This document shows, in pieces, positions 27,122 to 35,087 of a stretch of 64,000 nt of DNA. How positions within the stretch are numbered: the stretch's first letter is position 1; each line of letters starts with the position of its first letter. The notes below the pieces were generated by a model, which did not search any database, was not told where the DNA came from, and saw only the letters and a list, made by a program, of their open reading frames with translations. The translations under genes were made by a program, and so were the position numbers. The stretch is from Paracoccaceae bacterium (GTDB lineage Bacteria; Pseudomonadota; Alphaproteobacteria; Rhodobacterales; Rhodobacteraceae), in contig WRPH01000019.1 of the NCBI GenBank assembly GCA_009773375.1, positions 26,877 to 90,876 of the forward strand. The letters run 5' to 3'.

Positions 27122-29122
27122 ATGGCCTATTTCCTTGGGGTTGATACCGGCGGCACTTACACCGATGCGGTGATCGTCGATGAGGCGGCGGATCGGGTGA
27201 TCGGCAAGGCCAAATCGCTGACGACGCGGGCCGATCTGGCGCTGGGCATTGGCCGCGCGGTGGATGCGGCACTGGCAGAATCGGGTGTTGCAGCCAAGGA
27301 TGTGGCGCTGGTGTCGCTTTCCACCACGTTGGCCACCAATGCGCTGGTGGAAGGCCAAGGGGGGCGGGTTGCGCTGATCTTTGTCGGTTTTGACGATGGC
27401 GATCTGGATCGCGGCGGGCTGACCGAAGCGTTGAAGGGCGATCCGGTGATCCGCATGGCCGGGGGGCACAGCCATGCCGGCACCGAGACCGAACCGCTGG
27501 ATCTGGCGGTGCTGGAGGCGCAGCTGGTTGAACTTGGCCCGCAGGTGATGGGCTTTGCGGTGGCGGCGCGCTTTGCCACCCGCAACCCGGCGCACGAAAA
27601 CGCCATCCGCGATCTGATCCGCCGGGTGACCGGCCGCCCGGTGACTTGCTCGCATGAATTGTCGGCGCAGTTGAACGGGCCGAAACGGGCGCTGACCGCG
27701 GTGCTGAACGCGCGGCTGATTGGCATGATTGACCGGCTGGTCGCCGCCTGCGAACGCCATCTGGCCGAGGTGGGTATCCACGCGCCGCTGATGGTGGTGC
27801 GCGGCGACGGGGCGCTGATCTCGGCGGCGATGGTGCGCGAACGCCCGATTGAAACCATTCTTTCCGGCCCGGCGGCCAGCATCGTCGGCGCGCGCTGGCT
27901 GACGGGCGCGCAGGATGCGCTGGTGTCTGATATTGGTGGCACCACCACCGACGTGGCGCTGCTGCGCGGCGGGTTGCCTGAAATTGACCCGCAAGGCGCG
28001 CGGGTCGGTGGCTTTCGCACCATGGTCGAGGCGGTGGCGATGCGCACCACCGGCCTGGGCGGCGACAGCGAGGTGCATCTGAAAACCGAGGGCCTGCTCG
28101 GTGGTTTGCGGCTTGGCCCGCGCCGCCTGATTCCGGTGGCGCTGCTGGCGGCGGATCATGCCAGGATGGTGCATGACACGCTGGACCGCGCGCTTGCCAC
28201 CGAAACGGCGGGTGAATTTGACGGGCGTTTTGTGGTGCCGATGGCGGGGCAGACCGGCGGGCTTTCGCCGCGCGAAGCCACGGTGCTGGCGCGGATCATC
28301 GAACCGATGCCGCTGGCGCGGGCGCTGACCAGCCGTCTGGAGGTTGCCGCGATGGAACGTCTGGTGGCGCGCGGGCTGGTGATGATCGCCGGGGTGACGC
28401 CTTCGGACGCCAGCCATGTGCTGGGGCGGCTGGACAGTTGGGACGCCACGGCGTCAGAAAAAGCCGTGCGGCTGTTGGGGCGCAGGCGCAACGGCGCGGG
28501 CGAACGCTTTGCCACCGATGCCGCCACCTTGGCGCAGCAGATCATTGATCAGTTGACCAGCCAGACCGTCGATTGCCTGCTGGAAGCCGCGTTTGACGAG
28601 GATGATGCATTTGACGGCCAGCCTTCGGAAACGCTGGCCCGCCATGCGCTGACCGCTGCCGCGCTGAACCAGCATCGCGGCGTGATCGAGCTTTCGGCGC
28701 GGCTGGGGGTGCCGGTGATCGGGCTGGGGGCCTCGGCCCCGTCGTATTACGGTGCGGTGGGCGAAAGGCTGCATTGCCAGATGATCCTGCCGGAACATGC
28801 CGGGGTGGCGAATGCGATCGGCGCGGTGGTGGGGCAGGTCAGCCAGCGGGTCAGCGCCATCATCACCAGCCCGTCAGAGGGCCGCTATACCGCGCACTTG
28901 CCCGAAGGGGTGCAGCAGTTCAGTGATCGTGATCTTGCCCTGACCACCGTTGAGGCGGCGCTGACCACCGAGGCCAGCGCGCGCGCCAAGCTGGCGGGGG
29001 CGGAAGATCTGCGCGTGACCACGGCACGCGACATCCGCGAGGCCGATATCGAAGGCCGCACCATGTTCATCGAGGCCACCGTTTCCGTCACCGCCAGCGG
29101 CCGCCCGCGCGTGGCACATTGA
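27122..29122 (+). CDS. Hydantoinase/oxoprolinase family protein (HyuA-like), second copy
   Basis: 666 residues. Actin-like nucleotide-binding signatures are GVDTGGTYTD at the start, SLSTTLATNALVEG, and VSDIGGTTTDVALL near the middle, with ILSGPAASIVGA between. The sequence is clearly diverged from the HyuA at the left edge. No HyuB-like partner follows: the next gene, 16 bases later, is a DMT permease. Stand-alone HyuA relatives exist, and their substrates are mostly unknown. The start has only a weak ribosome site. Confidence 0.88.
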   Translation: MAYFLGVDTGGTYTDAVIVDEAADRVIGKAKSLTTRADLALGIGRAVDAALAESGVAAKDVALVSLSTTLATNALVEGQGGRVALIFVGFDDGDLDRGGLTEALKGDPVIRMAGGHSHAGTETEPLDLAVLEAQLVELGPQVMGFAVAARFATRNPAHENAIRDLIRRVTGRPVTCSHELSAQLNGPKRALTAVLNARLIGMIDRLVAACERHLAEVGIHAPLMVVRGDGALISAAMVRERPIETILSGPAASIVGARWLTGAQDALVSDIGGTTTDVALLRGGLPEIDPQGARVGGFRTMVEAVAMRTTGLGGDSEVHLKTEGLLGGLRLGPRRLIPVALLAADHARMVHDTLDRALATETAGEFDGRFVVPMAGQTGGLSPREATVLARIIEPMPLARALTSRLEVAAMERLVARGLVMIAGVTPSDASHVLGRLDSWDATASEKAVRLLGRRRNGAGERFATDAATLAQQIIDQLTSQTVDCLLEAAFDEDDAFDGQPSETLARHALTAAALNQHRGVIELSARLGVPVIGLGASAPSYYGAVGERLHCQMILPEHAGVANAIGAVVGQVSQRVSAIITSPSEGRYTAHLPEGVQQFSDRDLALTTVEAALTTEASARAKLAGAEDLRVTTARDIREADIEGRTMFIEATVSVTASGRPRVAH

Positions 29123-29138
29123 CGGAAAAGGACAGCAC

Positions 29139-30002
29139 ATGACCCGCAGCCGCGCCACCGCCATCGGTTTCACCGCCATTCTGATGTGGGCGCTTCTGGC
29201 GCTGTTCACCATCGGGTCGGCCCCGGTGCCGCCCTTCTTGCTGAACGCGATCTGCTTTGGCATCGGTGGCGGGATTGGTCTGGTGTGGACGCTGACCGGG
29301 GCGGGATTTGGCATTTTGCGCGGCGTGTCGTGGAAGGTCTATGCCTTTGGCACGCTGGGTCTGTTTGGCTATCATTTCCTGTATTTCACCGCGTTCCGGC
29401 TGGCGCCGACCGCCGAAACCGGGCTGATCGCTTACTTGTGGCCACTGTTCATCGTGCTGCTGTCTGGCCTGTTGCCGGGTGAGCGGTTGGGGGCGGCGCA
29501 TATCCTTGGCGCGCTGATTGCCTTTGCCGGGGCTGCGCTGATCGTGCTGGCGCGGGGCGGGGCGGCAGAAGGGTCGAGCCTTGGCTTGGGGCTGGCGTTC
29601 CTGTGCGCGGTGACATGGGCGGGCTATTCGGTGCTGTCGCGCAGGTTGGGCGAGGTGCCGACCGAATCTGTCACCGTGTTTTGTCTGGCGACGGCGGCGC
29701 TGTCGGTGGTCGCACATCTGGCGCTGGAGCAAACTCAGTGGCCGCAAGGAGTTATCGGCTGGGGCAGCGTGCTGGCCTTGGGCGTGGGGCCGGTGGGGGC
29801 CGCGTTTTTCACCTGGGATATCGGCATGAAAAAAGGCGACATCCAGCTGCTGGGTGTCGCCTCTTATGCCGCGCCGTTGCTGTCTACCTTGGCGCTTGTG
29901 GTTGCTGGAATCACCCCGGCCTCGCCGATTATCCTGCTGGCAGCGGTGTTGATCACCGCAGGGGCGGCGCTGGCGGCCCGCGCCAGCGCACGAAAGGCTT
30001 AG
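29139..30002 (+). CDS. EamA/DMT-family inner-membrane exporter
   Basis: 287 residues with about ten transmembrane helices arranged as two five-helix EamA repeats (first repeat ends near VLARGG, second near ALAARAS). The motif APTAETGLIAYLWPLFIVLLSGLLPGE is typical of the YddG-like aromatic amino-acid exporter branch, though the substrate is not assured. AAGGA precedes the ATG. It probably forms an operon with the HyuA gene. Its stop overlaps the stop of ydcH on the other strand by four bases. Confidence 0.88.
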   Translation: MTRSRATAIGFTAILMWALLALFTIGSAPVPPFLLNAICFGIGGGIGLVWTLTGAGFGILRGVSWKVYAFGTLGLFGYHFLYFTAFRLAPTAETGLIAYLWPLFIVLLSGLLPGERLGAAHILGALIAFAGAALIVLARGGAAEGSSLGLGLAFLCAVTWAGYSVLSRRLGEVPTESVTVFCLATAALSVVAHLALEQTQWPQGVIGWGSVLALGVGPVGAAFFTWDIGMKKGDIQLLGVASYAAPLLSTLALVVAGITPASPIILLAAVLITAGAALAARASARKA

Positions 30003-30166
30003 GCTTCGCTAAGGCGGGCGATTTCCTCTTTCAGTTTCAGCTTTTGCTTTTTCAGTTCAGCGATGTGCAGATCATCTACCGCAGGCGCGCGCTGCGCCTT
30101 TGCGACCTGCTCCGAGAGGGTTTCGTGCTTCTTTTTCAGTTCCACGATATGGGAAGCAACGGTCAT
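29999..30166 (-). CDS. YdcH-family (DUF465) small coiled-coil protein
   Basis: 55 residues read from the ATG at 30164-30166 with GGAGG in front. The product begins MTVASHIVELKKKHETL and ends KEEIARLSEA. It is Lys/Glu-rich and entirely helical with heptad character, matching the DUF465/YdcH family of short proteins common in alphaproteobacteria. Their function is unknown. It runs convergently into the DMT exporter. Confidence 0.85.
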   Translation of the reverse strand: MTVASHIVELKKKHETLSEQVAKAQRAPAVDDLHIAELKKQKLKLKEEIARLSEA

Positions 30167-30270
30167 TCAAATCCTCCATCTGATCGGTCCGATAGGTCGA
30201 TTGCAGCACAGATTTGCGGGCGTGTCACCAAATCTTCATGTGACTGCGACATTTGATCTATCGAATTGGA

Positions 30271-30355
30271 GCGGTTTGCGTTCACCTTGCATCCCCTTTC
30301 GCGCCTAGGTCACGCGAAAAGGGATGTTTTGGGCAGCAGATAAAACGCAAACCGC
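30271..30355. terminator. Nested pair of long inverted repeats between trmN6-like gene and ydcH
   Basis: The outer arms GCGGTTTGCGTT (30271-30282) and AACGCAAACCGC (30344-30355) are a perfect 12-bp inverted repeat. Nested inside are CATCCCCTTTCGCG (30290-30303) and CGCGAAAAGGGATG (30313-30326), 13 of 14 paired. The outer right arm abuts the stop of the leftward methyltransferase gene (30357). It is probably a terminator or processing structure. Confidence 0.55.
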
Positions 30356-30356
30356 T

Positions 30357-31106
30357 TTAGCGGAATTCCTCTGCCAGCGCATCGCCGCCGCGTAGCACGG
30401 CATTTGCGCGCGGCGTGTAGCTTTCGCGGTCGCCATCATGGGCGGGGCCGTGGTGGATCACAAAGGGCGCCAGCAGGCGGAAGGCGGCGCGACCGGTCTT
30501 GCGGGCGCGCAGCAGGATCCGAAGCGCCGGGCGGCCTTCGCGCGGCGTCAGCGGCAGGACCGAGGCCGAGCCCAGCTTGCTGCCCATCGCTGCCAGCACC
30601 GCGGGCAGGCCATCGGCACCGCAGATCAGCGTCAGCCAGCCGCCGGGGGCAAGGCGGCGGGTGGCGGCCTCGACCCAGGCCGACAGCGGTGTGTCGATCT
30701 GCAAGGCAGTGGCGCGACCGGCATTTGGGCTGGGGGTGCCGCCGCGCGGATAATAGGGCGGGTTGGCGATGACATGGTCGAAATTGATCCGCAGCGGGCG
30801 CGGCATGTCGGCCAGATTGCCTTCGTGCACGTCCAGTGCAATGGCGTTTTCAACGGCGTTGCGCCGGGCCAGTGTGGCATAGGCGGGCTGCAATTCCAGC
30901 CCTGAAAGCCGCAGATCCGGCACACGGGTGGCAAGACAAAACGACGCAGCCCCAACGCCGCAACCCAAATCCAGCACCGACTGGCCGGGGTGAGCCGGGC
31001 AGGCGGCGGCCAGCAGCACCGGGTCGGTGGCGGCACGGTAGCCTTTGCGCGGCTGCCACAGATGCAGCTTGCCGCACAAAAACGCGTCCTGCGTCAGATC
31101 ATCCAT
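30357..31106 (-). CDS. N6-adenine tRNA methyltransferase, TrmN6-like
   Basis: 249 residues, class I SAM-dependent methyltransferase. The SAM-binding loop is VLDLGCGVGAAS (45-56) and the catalytic motif IV is NPPYY, as in adenine-N6 methylases. Family resemblance is to TrmN6/YfiC, which methylates A37 of tRNA-Val1. The start overlaps the end of the DUF2007 gene by 8 bases. Confidence 0.85.
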   Translation of the reverse strand: MDDLTQDAFLCGKLHLWQPRKGYRAATDPVLLAAACPAHPGQSVLDLGCGVGAASFCLATRVPDLRLSGLELQPAYATLARRNAVENAIALDVHEGNLADMPRPLRINFDHVIANPPYYPRGGTPSPNAGRATALQIDTPLSAWVEAATRRLAPGGWLTLICGADGLPAVLAAMGSKLGSASVLPLTPREGRPALRILLRARKTGRAAFRLLAPFVIHHGPAHDGDRESYTPRANAVLRGGDALAEEFR

Positions 31107-31320
31107 CCAGACCCTCCGGCACCTCGTTATCGGCCAGAACTGCCCTTGCGCGGAAATGGTCGCGGTCGGCCACCATCAGGCGGCGCGGGAACAATCCGAT
31201 GCCGCCTTCCAGCGCGCTCATGTGGACGTCCATCACAAAGCTGTCTATACCCTCGCCCTCAAGGAGCACTTGGGCAAAGGCGATCACGGTGGGGTCGGTT
31301 GTGCGCAATAAAAGCTTCAT
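31099..31320 (-). CDS. DUF2007-domain small protein
   Basis: 73 residues, almost entirely the DUF2007 (putative signal-transducing) fold: MKLLLRTTDPTVIAFAQVLL at the start and RRLMVADRDHFRAR later. In Rhodobacteraceae it is commonly encoded next to a TrmN6-type methylase and polyprenyl synthase, as here. Its function is unknown. It is divergent from the polyprenyl synthase gene. Confidence 0.85.
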   Translation of the reverse strand: MKLLLRTTDPTVIAFAQVLLEGEGIDSFVMDVHMSALEGGIGLFPRRLMVADRDHFRARAVLADNEVPEGLDG

Positions 31321-31388
31321 GTCTGCTGGTTTACGCGGGCCAATGGCCTAAAGTCGATACCAGAAGGAATGCGCCAGAAGGATAGGGA

Positions 31389-32390
31389 ATGAGCTTGGAC
31401 GACGCCGCACAAAAACCGCATGACCGTCTGGCCGCCGCCCTGGCCGAGGATATGGAGGCGGTCAACCTGATGATCCGCCAGCGGATGGCTTCTGAACATG
31501 CGCCGCGCATCCCACAGGTGACGGCGCATCTGATCGAGGCGGGTGGCAAGCGGCTGCGGCCCATGCTGGTTCTGGCCGCCGCGCGCCTTCTGGGCTACGC
31601 CGGGCCGTTCCATGTGCATCTGGCGGCGACGGTGGAATTCATCCACACCGCAACGCTGCTGCATGATGATGTGGTCGATGAAAGCGAACGTCGCCGCGGT
31701 CGCCCGACTGCCAACCTGCTGTGGGATAACAAATCTTCGGTGCTGGTCGGCGACTATCTGTTTGCCCGTGCGTTTCAGTTGATGGTTGAACCGGCCAATC
31801 TGCGGGTGCTGGATATTCTGGCGAATGCCAGCGCCACGATTGCCGAGGGAGAGGTGTTGCAGCTGACTGCGGCGCAGGATCTGGCAACGACGGAAGAGAT
31901 TTATCTGAAGGTCGTGCGCGGCAAGACGGCGGCGCTGTTTTCGGCGGCAACCGAATCGGGGGCTGAAATTGCCGGGGCCACGCCGGAACAGGTGGCGGCA
32001 CTGTTCACCTATGGCGATGCGCTGGGCATTGCGTTTCAGATCGTCGATGACTTGCTGGATTACGGCGGCTCGGCGGCGGCGATCGGCAAGAACACCGGCG
32101 ATGATTTCCGTGAACGCAAGCTGACCCTGCCGGTGATCAAGGCGGTGGCCAAGGCCGACGCCGAAGAACGCGCCTTCTGGGTGCGGGTGATCGAGAAAGG
32201 CCAGCAGACCGACGGCGATCTGAAACAGGCGATGGCGCTGATGGCCAAGCACGGCGCGATGGATGCGGCGCGGGACGAGGCTTTGGCCTGGGCCACCAAG
32301 GCGCAACAGGCGCTGGAGGTGCTGCCGGATCATCCGCTGCGAGGGATGCTGTCGGATCTGGCGGCTTATGTGGTGGCGCGGATCAACTGA
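31389..32390 (+). CDS. ispB: Long-chain polyprenyl diphosphate synthase (ubiquinone side chain)
   Basis: 333 residues with the two aspartate-rich motifs of trans-prenyltransferases, DDVVDE (FARM) and DDLLDYGG (SARM), plus the GGKRLRPMLV entry motif. Such enzymes make the octaprenyl or decaprenyl chain of ubiquinone; Rhodobacteraceae use Q-10, so decaprenyl is likely. A GGATAGGGA ribosome site precedes the ATG. It faces ispE, an enzyme of the isoprenoid-precursor pathway, across a 9-base convergent gap. Confidence 0.93.
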   Translation: MSLDDAAQKPHDRLAAALAEDMEAVNLMIRQRMASEHAPRIPQVTAHLIEAGGKRLRPMLVLAAARLLGYAGPFHVHLAATVEFIHTATLLHDDVVDESERRRGRPTANLLWDNKSSVLVGDYLFARAFQLMVEPANLRVLDILANASATIAEGEVLQLTAAQDLATTEEIYLKVVRGKTAALFSAATESGAEIAGATPEQVAALFTYGDALGIAFQIVDDLLDYGGSAAAIGKNTGDDFRERKLTLPVIKAVAKADAEERAFWVRVIEKGQQTDGDLKQAMALMAKHGAMDAARDEALAWATKAQQALEVLPDHPLRGMLSDLAAYVVARIN

Positions 32391-32399
32391 GCCGTTGGG

Positions 32400-33253
32400 T
32401 CAGGACTGAGCCGCGACGATGCCTTGCGCCATATCGGCGCGGTCGGAATAGACCGGACCGGCGGCGCACCACCAGCCGGGTTGCGCCGATGCAATCGCAG
32501 CGTGGGCGGTTTCGGCGGCGGCGGCGGTGCTGAACAGCGCAAAGCAGGTGGCTCCCGAGCCAGACATCCGGGCGATCAGCGCGTCAGGCTGGGCGGCAAG
32601 CGCGGCCAGCACCTGACCAATCACCGGGGCGTGGGCGATGGCGGCGGGCTGCAAATCATTGCGCTGGCTGGTTAGCCATGCGGCAAGGCCAGTGCCTTGA
32701 ACACCAACGGGGTTGGCACCTCTACCCGTGGATTGACCAGAACGATATGCGTCTCCGGCAGGGCGGGCAGCCAGTCCAGCCGCTCACCAATGCCACGCAT
32801 CCGGGCAGGGTGCGCGGCGAAACACACCGGCATATCGGCCCCAAGCGAAAGCAGGGTGTCACGATCCAGCCCCGCCGCCAGCGCTTCAGCCGTGGCAATC
32901 GGCAGCGTTTCGCGCGCCAGCCGCAGCAGCACCCGCAACGCCGCCGCCGCATCGGCGGTGCCGCCGCCAATCCCCGAGGCGGGGGGCAGGTTCTTGGTCA
33001 GCGTGAACGTCGCCGTCAGGCCGGGCTGCAACAGCCGTGCGGCCTTCAGCACCAGATTGTCGCAATCGGCGGGGATGTCCTTGGCGAACGGGCCTTGCAG
33101 CACGAGCGAGGTGACCTGCGCGGGCGTGGCGTGCAGCACGTCAGCGATGCCGCAAAACACCACCAGACTATCCAGCAGATGATAGCCATCGCTGCGCTGC
33201 CCGGTGACGTGCAGCGTCAGGTTGACCTTCGCGTAAGCGTATTCAGTTGCCAT
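32400..33253 (-). pseudogene. ispE: 4-diphosphocytidyl-2-C-methyl-D-erythritol kinase, interrupted by an out-of-frame junction
   Basis: The N-terminal part reads from the ATG at 33251-33253 (MATEYAYAKVNLTLHVTG; GHMP ATP-binding PPASGIGGGTADAAA) and stops at 32672. The C-terminal part continues in another frame ([16 protein letters not shown], then GHMP motif 3 [13 protein letters not shown]) to 32400. At the join [10 protein letters not shown] meets WLTSQRND. In relatives I recall an intervening stretch rich in Asp/Pro of about 15-20 residues, so a small deletion is likely. IspE phosphorylates CDP-methylerythritol in the MEP pathway and is normally essential, so a sequencing or assembly error should be considered. 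The start overlaps the TPR gene's 3' end by 11 bases. Confidence 0.8.
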
Positions 33254-34964
33254 TCGCCGCCGCATCGCCGGTGTTGATCGGGGCGGCCCCTTCGTCGATC
33301 AGCACCGCATCAAGGCCCTTTTCCAGCTTGGCGCGGATGCGGGTGGCATCCTTTTCTTCCGGCGCATAAGACAGTGCCCGACGCCATTGGAATTCGGCCT
33401 CGCGTGTGCGGCCTACCGCCCAGTAGATATCGCCCAGATGGTCGGTGACCACCGGATCGACCGGCTCCAGCAGGCTGGCTTGTTCCATCGGGGCCAAAGC
33501 TTCGGCGTAGCGACCCAGCCGGTAATAGGCCCAGGCAAGGCTGTCTATGATCGCGCCACTGTCGGGGCGGGCGGCGACGGCGCGCTGAATCATCTCCAGC
33601 GCCTCGTCCAGCTTTTCGCCACGATCGACAAGGCTGTAACCAAGGTAATTCAACACCTGCGGCTGGTTCGGATCAAGTTCAAGCGCCTTGCGCAAATCAG
33701 CGTCGGCGGCGGCGAAATCGCCCAGCCGTTCGGCGCAGACGCCGCGGCTGTAGAACAGCACCCAATGATCCGGGCCGGGTTTGGTCACCATGGCAAGTGC
33801 TGCGTCATAGGCGGTGCGGGCCTCGGCAAAGTGCGATTCGCGGCGCATGGCGTCGCCCAAAGCGATCTGAACGGCGATGATCTGACCATGGCTGCCAGCC
33901 AGCGCTTGCAGGATTTCCAGCGCGGCTTCCTTGCGGCCAGCGGCATAGGTGGCATTGGCGCGGCCGATTTCTGCGATGTGAAAGGCCGGGTCGGTCGGCG
34001 GAATTTGTGCATAAACCGCGGTCGCCAGATCGTGCTGGCCCTGTTCTTCCAGCAGGCTGGCGGTCAGCAGTTGCGCCTCGGTATTGTCGGGGCGCAGATA
34101 GGCGGCGGCGCGGGCGTGCAGCATGGTGTAGGCGGCGTCCGCCTCGCCGTTCACCGCGCTGGCCATCGAGTAGAACACTTCGGCAATGCCATCGCTGGCG
34201 TCGCGGACGATGGTGAAGGGCAGGGGTTCCCCTGCCGCCAGCCGCCGCCGCAGATCGTCCACCTGGATGTCGCTGCCCGGCGCAAAGCTGCGGTCGATCA
34301 AGGCGATGGCGTCGGCGTTCTTTTCCAACCGGCTGAGGATTTCAACATGCGCAATCACCCCGCGCCGGTTCACCGCGATGGTGCCCGCTGCACGGCCCGA
34401 CAGGATTTCATCGGCTCCTTCAAAATCGCCCGCCGAGGCAAGCGCCAGCGCCTTGTGATACAGACCGAACGCCTCCAGCCCCTTGGTTTTGGCCAGCTTG
34501 TCAAAGGTTTCGGTGGCGTCCGACATCTGCCCCAAGCCCAGTTTGGCCCAGGCCTTGACCAGATCATCCAGCACCGCACCGGCAGAGCTGCCTGCTGCCG
34601 CTTGCGTCAGGATTGACTCGAAATCCTGGCGTTTGGCGGCATCGGCGATCAGCGCCACCGTGGCGGTCTGGCTTTTCGCGCCGGTGGCAAACAAGGCCTG
34701 CGCCATTTGCGCCGCCAACTCCATGTTGCCAACACCGATCTGCGCCAGCACAGCGCCTTCCAGCAAGGCCGGGTTCGCCGGATCATCGGCCAAGGCGCGG
34801 CCATACCAATCGACCGCCGCGGCATAATCGGCTTCAGCCGAGGCCACCCCCGCCGCCAGATAGGCCCCGGCGCTGCTTTCGGCAGTCGCGGTCAACGGGG
34901 CGAGGCAAAGCGTCAGAGCCGTGGCAAGCAGCACGGATTTGCGGCACATCAGGCGAAAGGGCAT
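33243..34964 (-). CDS. Periplasmic tetratricopeptide-repeat protein
   Basis: 573 residues. A Sec signal peptide (CRKSVLLATALTLCLAPLTATA, about residues 7-28) is followed by TPR units along the length. The clearest are near 400-520 (VLFYSRGVCAERLGDFAAADADL, VLNYLGYSLVDRG, DSLAWAYYRLGRYAEAL, DHLGDIYWAVGRT). This is a conserved Rhodobacteraceae TPR protein found next to ispE and ETF-QO. Its role is unknown, perhaps envelope assembly. AGGAG lies upstream of the start. Confidence 0.85.
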   Translation of the reverse strand: MPFRLMCRKSVLLATALTLCLAPLTATAESSAGAYLAAGVASAEADYAAAVDWYGRALADDPANPALLEGAVLAQIGVGNMELAAQMAQALFATGAKSQTATVALIADAAKRQDFESILTQAAAGSSAGAVLDDLVKAWAKLGLGQMSDATETFDKLAKTKGLEAFGLYHKALALASAGDFEGADEILSGRAAGTIAVNRRGVIAHVEILSRLEKNADAIALIDRSFAPGSDIQVDDLRRRLAAGEPLPFTIVRDASDGIAEVFYSMASAVNGEADAAYTMLHARAAAYLRPDNTEAQLLTASLLEEQGQHDLATAVYAQIPPTDPAFHIAEIGRANATYAAGRKEAALEILQALAGSHGQIIAVQIALGDAMRRESHFAEARTAYDAALAMVTKPGPDHWVLFYSRGVCAERLGDFAAADADLRKALELDPNQPQVLNYLGYSLVDRGEKLDEALEMIQRAVAARPDSGAIIDSLAWAYYRLGRYAEALAPMEQASLLEPVDPVVTDHLGDIYWAVGRTREAEFQWRRALSYAPEEKDATRIRAKLEKGLDAVLIDEGAAPINTGDAAANGN

Positions 34965-35087
34965 GCAGAGCGGCTCCTGTAAGGCATTGCCGCAAAGCTA
35001 GTGGGCCATGGGCCGATAAGCAATGCGGGCCGGGGGGTTATACCCGCCGACCCGCATATCTTCGCCCATCTGACAGGATTTGTCAGA

